Assembly (NCBI GenBank): GCA_037074705.1
Contig: CM073590.1
Location: 212,332,746 to 212,396,745 of the forward strand
Direction of reading: 5' to 3'
DNA length: 64,000 nucleotides
Origin: Zhengitettix transpicula
Taxonomy: Eukaryota; Arthropoda; Insecta; Orthoptera; Tetrigidae
This document shows positions 36,740 to 49,834 of this stretch, piece by piece. A program made the translations under genes and the position numbers. How positions within the stretch are numbered: the stretch's first letter is position 1; each line of letters starts with the position of its first letter. The notes beneath the pieces were generated by a model that was not told the DNA's origin, did no database searches, and saw nothing but the letters and a program-made list of their open reading frames with translations.

Positions 36740-37860
36740 CTAGTCTTACGTGATCTGTAGAATTATATCTGACTTCGTCCGCAGAGAACTGGAATTGAAG
36801 GAGTGGTTCTTGACAGGTCAATGTGGTTCTAGACAAGGTTTCTCGTGTGAGAGCCAAATAGTCTCTTTATTCCAGGAACTAACCAATGAAATAGACAATT
36901 GTGGTAGAATAGATGCTATCGTAAATGATTTCGCTAAAGCTGTTGGCGTCGTTCCACATGACATTTTGATAGGGAAACTAGAAAGGTTGTGGGTCAAGGA
37001 AGTTATAAACGGGCGAACTTAAAGGGTAAAGATTGGTATGCCACTATCAGTAGAACAAAAAGTACCATCAGAGATGCCTCAAGGATCAGTAATTGGGTCT
37101 TTATTGTTCCTCGAATTCATTAAAATCAGAAGTAAAATGAGACTTTTTGCTGATGATTGTATCGTCTATAGAAAGATCAATAGAGCTTCGATGGAATGCG
37201 AATTACAAAACGACTTAATTGCACTAAATATCTGGTCTGAAGCTAAAAAAAGATGATAAACAGCGAAAAAGGCAAATCAATATCGATAAAAAACTATAGT
37301 GTATATACTATTCGTTTATAATATAAATTGGGTGAAAATACCTCAAGTAAATAGTTGAAAATATCTGAGCTCAAATTTAGGGAAATCCATACATTTCCTA
37401 ACGAGAATATTAAAAAAAGGAACGGCAAATCAAAAAACGTGTGTATGAATCTCTGATTCGTCACATACACGGTTATGCTACATGTTGTTGCGATCATTAC
37501 AGATAACACAACATGGAAGGGCTAGGAAAAGTTCAGAGGGGTGCAAAAAATTTTTAATATGGTGGTCTATTGACGGGCGAAATAAGGAAGGGAAATTAGG
37601 GTGGGAAACGTTGGAGACCATAAGAAAGAAAGATAGGTTTTACGCTCTATTTAAATCGCGGAAAGGGCATGCGAGATATACTTGAAAAACCAACTTACAT
37701 GGGTGATCAAAAATTTAAAATCTAAACCATACATCAAAAAAACCAATCGATAGGTGATTGGAACAGTTTACCAGAAGCACTGTTTGAGGATAAACTTCTA
37801 GAATTTTTACACATGAAGGTTGCAAAAAATCTAAATAGATACGTGAAGTGTAAATGTTTT
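36740..37860 (+). pseudogene. Non-LTR retrotransposon reverse-transcriptase relic (CR1/jockey type)
   Basis: Across several frames the + strand gives VICRIISDFVRRELE, QCGSRQGFSCESQIVSLFQE and VNDFAKAVGVVPHDILIGKL. It continues with EMPQGSVIGSLLFLEFI, then MRLFADDCIVYRKI, and a C-terminal tail (LGWETLETIRKK, then IGDWNSLPEALFE near 37755). These are the consecutive RT blocks, including the FADD catalytic box. The 5' endonuclease region is not recognisable. Stops and the lost spacing show an inactive copy. Confidence 0.88.
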
Positions 37861-39371
37861 TTATTATTCCTCTGAAATTAACTTTAAAGGTGTGGAAAAT
37901 CTATTTTTTCCACAATTTTTTCAATCTGTCACCTGGATCGAATCCATTCGCAGCGAATAATATACATTCATACTGTATACACAAAATCAGTAAAATATCA
38001 AAATTTACACGTACTTTAATTAATAATAATAATAATAAGGATGAATGAAAATTAAATTGGTTTGGAGAAGCCCCGGGCGTAGACGGAATGAACTTCACTG
38101 ACAGAACTTAAACTAATGTGAAACACTCAGTGACAGGTGTTTTGAGTAAAAAATAGATTTGACTCAGGCAGCCATCACAAGGGGAAAAGCCACCACGTGG
38201 GTGACCCTGTCACTGCCAAAAAAAATCAGGCTTCTGGGACGTGATATTAATCTAGAGAAGGATAATCATAGGAAGAGTTTTTCACGCTTACTTGAAATAG
38301 TAAAGTACAAGTTGAAATTTAGGAAAGACAACCGCATTTACTAAATTTCTGATCCCTCGTTCCGTTCTCACAAAAAGCACAGAATATTCCAGGATTGTTT
38401 TATACAGTCCAGAAAAATGTAGCTATTACAGTGATAAATAATCACCACCTTGGACGACTTGGCTTCTCACCAGCTGGCGTCTGAATACAGACAACAAGCA
38501 GCTTGGAATCATCCTGTGAATATTCCCCCATAGTTTACAAAACAGTCGCAATCAAATTTCACCTAGACGTGACCCTAAAAGCAACAATAGATATGACAGA
38601 TAATTATGTTATGATTTCGTTTAACAGTTACGACGTTATTCTTAGCCGGTCCTCGCAAATCCAGTATTTTCAGATATGAAACGATAACGGGTTTTATTTT
38701 TCAGATCAAAGAAATGATAACTCGAATATCTTACAGGATTACTAGAACCATAATAAAAAAAATTCACTTGATGTGCCCAGATTAAAAGAACGTGATACAC
38801 CACATACATCATGATATGATACACCTTCAGATATGATCTTAATTGATAATTAATTTCCGATTCGTCACGTTGGAAAGTAAGACTGTGCAAAGGAACCTGA
38901 ACGAACAAAACGCTTCGAGGTACCTGGCATGCAATCACGTTTATTTACAAAAGTTATACAGCACGTTTTAGTCAACAAAACCTGTCAAGAACATCGTCCC
39001 ACCATAAGGTAGAGAATGGTCTTTTACATATTTTACCTTAGCATTACACCCAACGCAAAGTTATTAATTTATATCTGCCAAGAGTTCAATTATTTTCATT
39101 ACGATTGAACTGAAGCCCGATTCTCATAAAGGCACGTCTCAGCGAATCGGCGTTCTGTATAATCAATCATTAAAGGATGTTCACTTCATTGAAACTGTTG
39201 TACCTTCCCACCACCATAAATAAATTTTGAATCGTGGGATGAGGTTCAAATTTTTGAGACCAAATAACTGAATAATAAAATAAGAAATCAAATCCAAGAT
39301 TTAATATTGTGATACTGCTTAAGATACAGTTTCCGAGGGTAAAAAAAGTGAATTCCTGAACATAATAGTCT
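37861..39371. other. No recognisable feature
   Basis: Short frames only. None has homology or splice context that I can support. Confidence 0.45.
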
Positions 39372-39574
39372 CGTATCACACCTGTTGTTTTCCTTTAATT
39401 CATTGAGGTATGAGGACTTTTGACCTCAAAGAGATCTACTTGAACATGATTTTATGTTCTCAGGGGATTAATCGTATCACACCTTTTGTTTTCCTTTAAT
39501 TCATTGAGGTATGAGGACTTTTGACCTCAAAGTGATCCACTTGGACGTGATTTTATGTTCTCAGGGGATTAATC
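39372..39574. repeat. Tandem duplication, two 101-bp units
   Basis: CGTATCACACCT starts at 39372 and again at 39473. Both units run through ATTGAGGTATGAGGACTTTT to TCTCAGGGGATTAATC with only a few differences. Confidence 0.92.
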
Positions 39575-40998
39575 AAGTTTGTGAAAGAGAGTCGTGGAAT
39601 TAATAAAATACAGAAAACTAAAATCTACATACTAACGGGCGCCTCCGTTGATGTGTAGCAGACACGCTGGTTTACTATTCTACGGTTCAAGCACTCTCTA
39701 TCTCCGTATGTTTCAGTCTCTCGCGCTCCATTTCCGTTCGCATCACAGTGTCACAAAAGATTTCTTAGCACATTTATCAGAATATGCTCCAAGTTTACAT
39801 CAAGTATAAAGGAGTTACACTTCTTAAACAAGATTGAAACATACGGAAATAACCGATATTGGTAATTGAAAACGTACATAAAAAAACAAGTTACATTAGG
39901 TTCCTTGAAAATTTTGTGAAAAAATGTCGTCTTAAGCGACTTAAGTTATAGTGAAACATATTAACCCAGCTAAAGAGGACCAGGCACATTCACTTCTATT
40001 AAACATTAATACCTTACGAAGAAGACCATTAATAATGTAACTAAGCCACCCACATATTGATCAATCACATTTTTACATTCATCTATCGTAACTATCATTG
40101 AAAAGAGGTGTAAAAATATATATTCCATCTCCAACAATTGCCGAAATCACGTTTTTATACACATTGGGTCGTGAAACCAGGAATTTGGACAATGTCGTTG
40201 ATCCTTCTGACCCAGTTGACTCAGATATTGAGAGAATAAACTGACAGATAAGATTGACATCAATCTTTGAGTCTCGTTGACAGACTTCGTATCTTACATC
40301 AAGATTATCAATTCGAGAAATTTTCACGCCTGATCCATGAGAACTTTTTTTTTGACCATCTATCTGTCTTGACTTTGACAATACTTGCATACAGTAGCAA
40401 TAGTGACGTTGACCCCAGAGATGTCGTTGTTTCAGGTAAAATGTCGCGTAAATTTGCTCTCATAAGGGAAAAATTTTATTTTGTCTCATCGGCAACCATT
40501 TGTAAAGCATTAGCATTCCGTTGCCTCGAGTGAAATTATTTTATTGCATCGTAAGTACAATACTCTTATTATTTGGAGCAGAAATAGGATAGTTCGATGT
40601 GGTGTCTGAAACCTGCTGCTACGTACCGGTAAAATTTACGTGTCAGAATTCTATTTATTTTAGTTTTTCTATCATCGAACGCAATTTTCTGTCTCCAAAT
40701 ATGCACAGTGATAATAAAAAGTGATTTATTACTACATGAAAATGTTTTTTCATACTTTAAAATATATTTTAAGACCAATATCAGCATCGATAATTATACG
40801 GAATGTTTGTGTTTTTACAGCTCTATTCGATGATACGTAAGATACATCAATATATGACCAAAAATGAATCTCTTCGTAGAACAATTTTTTTCCTGTATAT
40901 TAACACTTTATTTAATTCTTATAATACAACCAAATCCATCCTTTTCATGTTAATATTCTTGGAAGAGACAGTTTATTCAAAATATTCCGTTTAAAATA
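39575..40998. other. Unrecognised frames on both strands at 40.08-40.53 kb
   Basis: A 103-codon frame (-, 40079-40390) and an 88-codon frame (+, 40267-40533) overlap. Neither resembles a known family to me, and both may be chance. Confidence 0.3.
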
Positions 40999-41218
40999 AC
41001 AACGTTTCGGTAACTACTTGCAACTTCTTCATGTTGGAACTTGAATGAGCAGCAATGTAGCATTTTAGAGAAAACATTGAATTGTAAATGTTCACTCTGA
41101 CTGGCTGTGAAGAAAACATGTGAACGTTTATAATTTGAAGTGTCACTAATTTACCTACATAACGTTTCAAACAGGTCACAACCTGAAGAAGGTATAAACA
41201 GGTACCGAAACATTGTAA
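40999..41218. repeat. Inverted pair of GAAACG motifs
   Basis: On - at 40999-41033: ATGAAGAAG then ACCGAAACGTTGTT. On + at 41182-41218: CCTGAAGAA, stem GGTA/TACC, GAAACATTG. The arms face each other about 150 bp apart. Confidence 0.6.
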
Positions 41219-41539
41219 TTTTAATCTGAATATTTTGAATAAACGTTATGTTATTGGTCATGAGATACTCATATCTTTTATATTTTAATTTTATCTTACC
41301 ATCAATTTGCATTCTATGTCTCGCGTAAGGCACTGTAATTTATATATTCCCAGCAGCGAGTTTGGCTATCTTTTGGTAAAACTGAAGACGATGAAAAAAT
41401 AAAATAAATAATGTTCTGTGACTAATTTTCGCGAGACTTGGGAAGATGTTGCTTGAGGAAGAAAATATCGGACATGCTCGTGTGAACGGTTTGTAATAAA
41501 AAAAACTATTTTGAGTAAAAATCTGTAGCTTATAATAAG

Positions 41540-41860
41540 ACTATATTGGTTGTAGGTGAGGTTGGCTTTAAGGCTTGGCAAGTGACGACTTACTTGTGGC
41601 GCCTATTTCTGCTGCTGAAACCGGCACGAATCCAGAGTCGCTGGTGGTACACTGCAAATTTCGCACAGCAGTCGCCAGGCTCGCCAATATCTCAACTACA
41701 CGCCGAACCTCACACACGGCAATCGTGCTCGGTCGAATGACAATGGAGATAAAATTCAAATCTACTGTAAACGGCTTATAATCACGGATCTCGGGCTCGG
41801 GAAAGATTTAGCTCAGCGACCAGCCACTCTTAAGCCGCTTGCGCTTAAAAAAAAGGCAAT
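41540..41860. other. GC-richer patch with open frames on both strands
   Basis: Frames of 62-68 codons are open in three registers (41546-41781). Composition is clearly richer in GC than the flanks. I recognise no protein or repeat family. It may be a fragment of an unidentified element. Confidence 0.3.
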
Positions 41861-42824
41861 TCCAACATCGTGAAGGATAAGATAGTTTCCTCGTTAATTT
41901 TCGATCAACAAACGTTTCTCTGTTTAAATTTACCGTTATGACACGTTCATCGTTTACTAGTAGTAGATATTTAATGGTTATGAAGAGTTTCTGATGTGAA
42001 ATGGAACTGAGAGCTTGTCCAGGAGATTGAGGAACGATAAATTCTTTGAAGCGTGTGACGAACTACGTGACATCGAATCCAGTGTAACTTCTATAAAAAC
42101 AGCAATCCAGGATTACGCAAACAATTATCTACACATTTTCCGTACGATTACATTCAAGCTGAAGCAAAACCAGATGTTATGTGACACTACCGTCCAGTGT
42201 CCGTTGTAATCACAAATATTTGTACAGCTGGTCTGGTTTCGGTCAAAAACCTTCTAAGAAGAAAATCTTCCCCGGTCGAATTCATTAATAAATTTCTAAT
42301 CGTCTTGACCAAATTAACTGTAGTGATAACGTAAGAAGACCCTCTAAGAGACGATACGATTGACACGAAGGACCAAGATAAGTAATGATAGGCTGGGTAC
42401 CAACTCGGTTCTAAGATAAGTTGGAATCGATGAGGAAAAAGCAGAATATTGATGTTTTGATTTTAGGTGAAGCAAACGCAGATATTGAATTTCTGAATTT
42501 AGCACCAATTTTATCAGTGGGATTATACGAACTCATTGGATACTGATTGAACCAGAGGTCACACCTTCGATCTCTTCATAAAAGATTACAAGTATTATTG
42601 CGCGAATACTCCTTTGCAGGAGAAAAAGAACATTTTCTATAATAATAATTTATCTGTTATACGTATGTATCATCATCATTATCAGATATTTCAGCCAATA
42701 TTTCAGAGATAAGCCAGTTTACTTACACTTTCCCCAATCTTAATATCCTTCCGACTCATTTTTCTCGATTCAAGACTAATTTTGTTTCCTTTCATCTAAT
42801 CAGCCTCTCCATTTATTTTATTAG

Positions 42825-42900
42825 CCGATCTGCTGCGTTGCGATGGTCAGAGTCACTCGCATCACAGAGGTCACGGGATCGAATACAGGTTTGGGCTCGG
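42825..42900 (+). repeat. tRNA-like SINE head
   Basis: GCGATGGTCAGAGTCACTCG and CACGGGATCGAATACAGG resemble the A- and B-box halves of a tRNA-derived SINE. The tail is not defined. Confidence 0.4.
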
Positions 42901-42919
42901 ATACTCGTTCTCGTCATGG

Positions 42920-44590
42920 TCAGAAAACTGGGGTTAAGACAAGGGAGAATCGACACAATGACCACATGTCAATCCTAAATCCAGAATGGGTCTTGTAAGA
43001 TGGCAGTCTGGTAGTCGTACCGGTGTGATTATCAAATGGGTTGTAGCGACAAGGAGAATGAATAAAAAAAATTATTTTATTACCCGTGTCATATCAATCG
43101 AATAGCCGCCCTTTTGATCATTTATGTACCCGTGCTTCTCTTTCACGGGTCGTTCCATCTTGGTCATTATTTTACACATTAAGTCTCGGAAAGATAATCA
43201 TTACGCGATTCTCTTGCCCTACGCTACCTTGCGTGATTTGAATTTTTCATAGAATAGTAATATCTTCGACTTTTCTCTGTATGAATACAGACGTTTTCCA
43301 AAAAATTCTTCTATTCGAACAGCATTGCATTTCTTGAGCGTGCAGTGCAATCCGTGCGAATTAATACATTCCCATTCCAAAGATTGTAGACGGCTTTCTG
43401 AATGCAACAAGCAATACACCGTTGGTATCGAGAGCAAATTCGACTTATTTCCCAGATGTAACACGAGAAATATGAACTCCAAACTCTAATATTCGCTCGT
43501 CTTTCACATATATACACAATAAATAGTAAAAACATAAAACTTTGACCACAGACTTAAATATATTCAAAATTAATTGATACTTACAGTTGTTACGCTCCGA
43601 CGTGGCTGTAAGTCTTTTTTCAAACACTGGTTGAAGACAAACTAAAGCTAGAGTGCCTACTCTTAGTATCTCATATTTGCTCTCGAGTTGCACAACTGAT
43701 ACGCGGAAAACTTGCGGAGAAAGCAGAAACAAATTAAATAACGGAGGCACTGAATGCAAAAATAAAATCAATGGTTAAAAATTCTATAATTGGGTTTTGT
43801 AAACGTGAATTCCAAAATATTGTGTACATTATATCAATTGATGTTTTGTTAAGAAAATAGTGTTAGTATTAGTTGGAGAGTATTTTTTCGAAACTTTGAG
43901 ACTTTATAATAATTGATTTGATTGGAATTGGTGTCTGTAAACATGCGTTCGGGAAGAAACGTCCAAGGGGGAAAAAGTGGCAGGTAGTGCGAAAATTTCG
44001 ATTCGGATCAACGAAGGAGGATTTGAGAAAGTGACAAACGGATAAGAGAAGTTTCTGAAAGCATTTAGGGGTTATACAGTTTAAAAATACTTCTAAAGAA
44101 CCCAAAACATGGTTTGGGGTAAATGAAAATATTTAAAAGTTATGTGGATGGGATACCAAATAAGAAAACGGGAAATAATTCTCAAGTAAGAGATGGCATT
44201 TTTTAAAGACGAGTATTCTTCATGTCGGCAGTATTACAGGAAAGTTATCAAAGACGTAACAAGATGCGTTAGTATGAGGACAGTTTTCGAGCTCAGTTAC
44301 CACATATATCTCAGACAGAGACAAAACCGATATAATTCAGCTGATAGTCTGATCTTCAGCCGACGCGGACATCCAGCGAATTTCATCCAACGCATCCGTG
44401 AATTATCGACCAGAGACCATGAACTAAATTGCAACGTCTAAGAGCTTCTTGTATTTTTGTTTTAATTCAGTATAGAATTAATATTTTCTCTGACGTATAA
44501 TAAAATAAATAAATATACTGGTCAATAAATCACAACAATTTTAATGTTAAATATTTACTTCAAAGATTGCATTTATATTAAAATTAAAAC
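42920..44590. other. No confirmed gene; one exon-like segment
   Basis: On the - strand 43711-43585 is bounded by TTTCTCCGCAAG and GTAAGTAT and is open (FRVSVVQLESKYEILRVG, TATSERNN). No homology is recognised. See the findings for a possible link with other - strand exon-like segments. Confidence 0.25.
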
Positions 44591-44830
44591 AAATTAAAAA
44601 ATAGAAAAACACTACGTTTCGTCCTTAATTTAGTACATCATAAGGTGAAGATAATAGTAGCAGTTGGATAAGATGAGACATAAGATTTAATTTAACGACT
44701 GTTTTGACTGCTTCAATCTTGTTAGCGTCAAGTGAATAGTCTGCTTTTTCGTTTTATTGTATTAATTTGGTCAGTACCTGAAGAAAATACAAAAAGGTAT
44801 CAAAACGTCGTAATACTATAAAAAATTAAA
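44591..44830. repeat. Inverted pair of GAAACG motifs
   Basis: On - at 44611-44643: ATGATG...GGACGAAACGTAGTG. On + at 44776-44811: CCTGAAGAAAATAC, then GTATCAAAACGTCG. The flanks are A/T-rich arms. Confidence 0.55.
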
Positions 44831-45346
44831 AGTGCCTGTATAAGGTCAAAAATTGTTTTTATTAAGATGAGATCTAAATAATTAATTTCTGTGATAAAAA
44901 TAACGTTGACATTTTGTATTAATTTGATTGTATAAAGTGCCAATATTTTTTCTTACTGGGTTATAATAATATTTAATATGATATATAAGAGTTTTGAACA
45001 AAATTTTAAATTCATGGTTTATCTTCCATGCGAGTTAACGTAGTTTTAAATTATATAAAAAAATTACAAATTACAATGATTATTTTTTAAACTTTTTATT
45101 GTAATAATTTATTATTTTTGTGTAATCTTATATTATGACGCATCCTATTTCCTCGAGCGAGGACTGATCGAATCAATAATAAATCTATAACGGACAAATT
45201 ATTATCACATTAAATATTAAATATTTTTTATCAAATTAAACATTTTTTGGGACCTACTAATTGAAGATATGGGCATTTTATGCTATCAAATAAATAAAAT
45301 ATCAACTTAACTAAAGAAATTTTTATCACAAGAGTTAATTATTACG

Positions 45347-45396
45347 GTTCCGTCGTTTCAATTATTATTATGTTCATCTGATGACGAAACGTAGTG
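45347..45396. repeat. Collapsed GAAACG motif pair
   Basis: CGTCGTTTCA on one side and CTGATGACGAAACGTAG on the other. Here the stem between CTGATGA and GAAACG is reduced to a single C. Confidence 0.45.
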
Positions 45397-45399
45397 ATT

Positions 45400-46950
45400 T
45401 CCTATTTTCTTTACTTCCAATGTCAATGTAGATATTGAAGTAAATATTTAATATTAAACTTGTTCTGTCTTATTTGACATCATATTTATTTAATATAGTG
45501 TGTTTTCACGTAATATCGTTCCGATACAGAATCAACCCTGAGAAAAACGCGTTGAGTTCATTTACATTGTGAATCAAATGAATTGCGTATTTTTTAAAAA
45601 AATATTTTTAAATCATTCAACCGAATACTCCATCAATATAACTGTAACTGCATTTAATGAATTACATCTTTTAATGTAGTTTATTATTAAAAATATGGAA
45701 GTCATATAAATTTAATTTTAGTAACATGCAACGGCTCACATTTTAAGAAAAAGAATAAAATACAATTTTCTATTATTAAGGCTGTTCAATCGGATTAGTC
45801 GAAGTGTGCGAGTTATAAATAAATGCAGAAATTCAACTGCCCAAAATCGATAAAACAATTAATGGCTGCATTATTTATTAATAATCTCCTATATTTGCGA
45901 TCCTTTCGTGTTGTAAGAAGATGGAATTTTCCTATTGGAAAAAAATTTAATTACATATAAAATCTTTAATAATATTGTTTTTGTGTCTCTCCTTCGGTAT
46001 CAACACGCGAACAGCAGAACTGGTTCTTAGGAGCGATTGCAATTTAAATGTCAGACGGTTTCCGTGCAACGGTTTTGCCTTTAAATATTTAAATAGACCG
46101 GACATATACTCGATTCACTTTACTATAGAAACGTGATACAAGCATCTGATCTATTGGTGAATAATAATAATAATAAAACATTTCATGAGCAGAATATGGC
46201 AGATTGCTTTCCCCTCTGGAGTGGTACTCACCTGGTGAGAGTCTAAGGAAGGTGTGCGACCTCCAGGCCAGCTTTTATACTCGCCCTGCCTCACCTCAAC
46301 AGTCGTTGACCCTGCTGGCCTTCAGCCAGGACATCACAGGACACTCAATCTTTACGACCAGAATTTTCCTCTCTTCTTATCGCATACATATGATACCCAA
46401 TTAACTACACGACCCTCCTTCCAAGGAAAAAAAAAAGCTGAACTAAACGTCAGAATCCCATCGAGATAGCTTTGTATAATCTTCTGACTGTATAAATGAA
46501 CATACAAAGACATTTAATCTCTGTACCAGAGATGGAATGCGTCTCGCAAGTATGTAAAATGAATAAAAATACCAACGGGCAAGCAAACTGAAGGAACGTA
46601 ACTGAGAGGACACGAAGGTGTTTCAGAAAGAATAAATGAATATAATTTACTACAAATGGAGAAGCAGTCTTAATAATGAAAGCATACATATTAAATAATA
46701 TAGGATTAAAACATTTATGCAGCAGTCCTGGCAACAGTGGAATATCTATAGAATGTGAATAATTGTGAAAAAGAAAAACATTAGTCTTAAAGCGAGCCTC
46801 TTACAAATAAAAATGATGAAGAAGGCATCTTCATGAGTAATGCTTGGTATTATAATTCTTTGCATACCTTCACTCTCACAGATGATGACGAAACTTTTGA
46901 CCATATCCAACCTGATTTATTTAACATAATCTAACTTTTTTCTTCCCCTT
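45400..46950. other. No recognisable gene
   Basis: The GC-richer frame pair at 46204-46469 is unrecognised. It may belong to the 5' part of the jockey-like relic downstream. Confidence 0.35.
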
Positions 46951-46959
46951 CTATCCTAA

Positions 46960-47925
46960 CCACAGACTCTTCGCCCACACCTTCATTTAGTCAGTATCGC
47001 CCATAATGTTCTCTCTTCACTAATTTTATTCAAGATTTTCTGATTTATGGCTCTATCTACCCGTCTCACATTCACCATTCTTCTATAACATTACATTTCA
47101 AAGGTTTCTAAAAATTTTTTGTTCTCCAACCTTCTTTCCAATTACGTTCCCAACAGTTCCTACAGAGTTAAAGTAGACAATCACTTCTTTCCAGCACATC
47201 CTATTCTTTCAGGCGTCCCACAAGGAAGTGTAATTGGTTCATTCATCTACACCCACAATATTCCTACTATCCCCTTCACTACAACCTCAATATTTTCAGA
47301 CGATTTCTCAATCACTTATCACGCACACGACTACCAATTCGTAACAAACCACCTTCAAACATCCTTAAACATCATCTCCAACTGGTCCAACGTCTGACGT
47401 CAATCAATCCAAATCCGTAACCGTTCCCTTCTCCCTAGAAAGAAAAGGCTATGACTTATCAGTCACTATCAACAACTCCACTACCTCTACTAAATCTTCC
47501 CACAAATACCTCGGCCTAACTCTCGACTTCAAACTAACACTTCCCAACTTTATACTCCATCAATTCCACAAATTGAAACCACTACTCAACCCAAAATTTC
47601 CTTTATCCCTCTCAACAACAACAACAAAACTTTTTTTTATGGCTGGTACACCCACATAAATAAAATTCAAATATCCCAAAACAAAATTTTATAACTAACT
47701 GTCATTGGTACGTCACTAAAACTAGAATCCACAACGACCTAAATATTCCCTCAATCAAAAAATACCATTAAACCGCCCTGATCCAACGTAATAGAAATCT
47801 CCACCACTTCATTCCCATTATCTTTATTACAGAATCACGATCTCCTTCACCTAACCTAAACTCCTCAGAAGACTACAAAGAAAACGGCAAATCGCCCTTT
47901 CAAACACAGGAAAATAAAAATTCCT
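46960..47925 (+). pseudogene. Jockey-type reverse-transcriptase relic
   Basis: The best block (47119-47397) reads YRVKVDNHFF, HPILSGVPQGSVIGSF, TTTSIFSDDFSIT. It is followed in shifted frames by QSKSVTVPFSLERKGYDL, SHKYLGLTLDFKL and KIQISQNKIL. This is the jockey RT palm (VPQGSVLGP, FADD) plus the connection region. The catalytic box is FSDD. It is C-rich and A-rich on the + strand, unlike its flanks. Multiple stops make it inactive. Confidence 0.85.
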
Positions 47926-48179
47926 CTGGTATTACTCTGTTCAGGAAGTAACAAATTTTCGTCAAGTAATTTTTAACATCTTAATGGCAACGAGGTGAAA
48001 CACTTGTATAATTTTCGGATTAAAATTTTTTCTGTATATTAATAATAATAAAAAACTGCCGACTGTCCAAGTTCCAGCTTCCGTACAAAAAAAATACTTT
48101 TAGAAATGATTTCTTAGTATTCAAACTGATAAGCTAATTCCGCTTGCGTACGAAAGGTTTCCTTACTTGTGCTATTTCA

Positions 48180-48450
48180 GTTATTATATCTACTTAGCTT
48201 CTACCATCAATGGTTGCTCTACTGCCCAAATGGAAAAATTCATCTACTTCCTCACTTAATACAAATGGGAACAGCAGCAAACGTCAGCAAACACTAATGT
48301 CTTCATTTCATCTCCTAGAATTATGACTAATTTTCCCAATTTTTCTTTAACTTTCTACATTTATTGTCCAATGTACACATTAAATAGCATAGGCGACAGA
48401 GTGCAACCCTGCCTTACTTTCTGCAATGAATTAAGATGTAATAATTATGT
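48180..48450 (-). pseudogene. Second-lineage LINE reverse-transcriptase relic
   Basis: The - strand gives KVRQGCTLSPMLFNVYIGQ, a degraded FAD segment, then EEVDEFFHLGS, TIDGR and EIAQVRKPF. This GVRQGC.LSP.LFN version of the RT palm belongs to a different LINE group from the PQGS type above. Heavily decayed. Confidence 0.7.
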
Positions 48451-48591
48451 ATCATTCCGTTCGTACCGTATCATTTAAAAATTATCAGCGTACAAGTTTG
48501 TAGCAATTAGGTAGACTGCACTTTAGGTTTCTATAGGTAATTATTCAAAGTTTTTCGATCGCAAAAAAATTGTTCTGAGCATGCCACTTAC

Positions 48592-48715
48592 ACATTTTGC
48601 GTCCTTTCTTTAAGGTAAAGTGTAATTTTATGAAGTGGAAAAGTTGAGTTTTTCGTCTTTTTCCAAAGGAAAAAATCCTTCCAGCAAGTGTCCTGCGTTT
48701 CTCGAAATGCATCAT
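48592..48715 (-). CDS. Exon-like segment, lysine/arginine-rich, unconfirmed
   Basis: The acceptor is TTTTTTTTCAG and the donor GTAAGT. Open in two frames: one reads EKRRTLAGRIFSFGKRR, with dibasic and Gly-Lys-Arg sites like a peptide precursor; the other reads DAFRETQDTCWKDFFLW. Both frames are phase-compatible with the exon-like segment at 50856-50897. No family is recognised, so this may be chance. Confidence 0.2.
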
Positions 48716-48979
48716 CTGAAAAAAAAATAAAGGTAAATTAATTAAAAGATGTAGACGACGGTACACAGTTACAAATAATCATTTACATAAACTGTAATCC
48801 ATCTAATTATATGCAGAATGTAATATACTGGAGATTCGATCATCTTCGTAAGTTTCCGTAACATTCACAGAGGCAATCCTTTACCACGTGAAGTGGCTAA
48901 ATTGTAAACATCCATTATATGAACAGTTCCTTGCTTGAACATGTATCTTAAGATAAAAGTTTTGTAATAAATAAATTTT

Positions 48980-49505
48980 TAAAAAAAAGAAGAATGCGTT
49001 GGACCGAATCCAAGTCATGAATTCGACGAGAAAATTTGACCTCAGAGTTGACACGAAAATTCGTTCAGATAAACTAACGAAGCTACAATATCAGATTTTA
49101 CTGTGTTCTCAAAATAATCTAAAATCAGAAATAGTGATACGCGGAAAACAAAAAGGTCTCGATAATTGTAATAATAGCAACAAACACTTGGGTGAAGTCC
49201 AGAAAAAATATTTAAGATGCTTACTGGTTCGAATAGAACATTTACAGCTAATATGTAGCTCAGCCCACAAAGCTCAAGAGTGGGAACGTGTCACTCCAGA
49301 TTGTCGCACTCGCACTTATTTACGAACAGCCTCCGTACCATCTGCGATCTCTCCAACAACGTCATCACTCTAGACCACCTGATCAACTCCTGCCTGAAAT
49401 TTCACTAAGACAAACGCCGGATCCTCGGAGACGACAATCCAAACAGGACTATCAAGAAAAAATTATCAATATCTTGACAACAATCCATTGTTGTGATGAT
49501 ATATG
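48980..49505 (+). other. Unrecognised open frame of 124 codons
   Basis: The frame at 48999-49373 overlaps another at 49288-49506. Neither resembles a family I know. The second half is GC-richer. Confidence 0.25.
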
Positions 49506-49834
49506 ATCAATTTTGTAATCTCTCAATCATTCACATCTAACCAATGTCACCCCTGAACGGTTCGGTCGCTATTGATGTGACCTTAAATATAGGCATTTAC
49601 ATACCACGTGTACGTATAAGCTTAAATCCGCTGTTTGCTCATAGATAGCGTTAGTGATCATGTTAAGCTATTCTGGACACGATATTCATTTTTTATGAGT
49701 TTGTCATCTGCCAACAAAAGCCAGTTCACATCACTAGTAATTTACTACAACAACATACATTTTGCCATTGATAACCAAAAAACCGAGCATATGCGGGAAA
49801 CTTTTCTGCTTCAATTTAAATAAATAGGCTGCCG

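Noticed and set aside
48592..48715. Neuropeptide precursor
   Set aside because: KRR and GKRR occur once in an AT-rich, lysine-rich frame, and a second frame of the same exon is equally open. No signal peptide is found, so it is kept only as a low-confidence exon.
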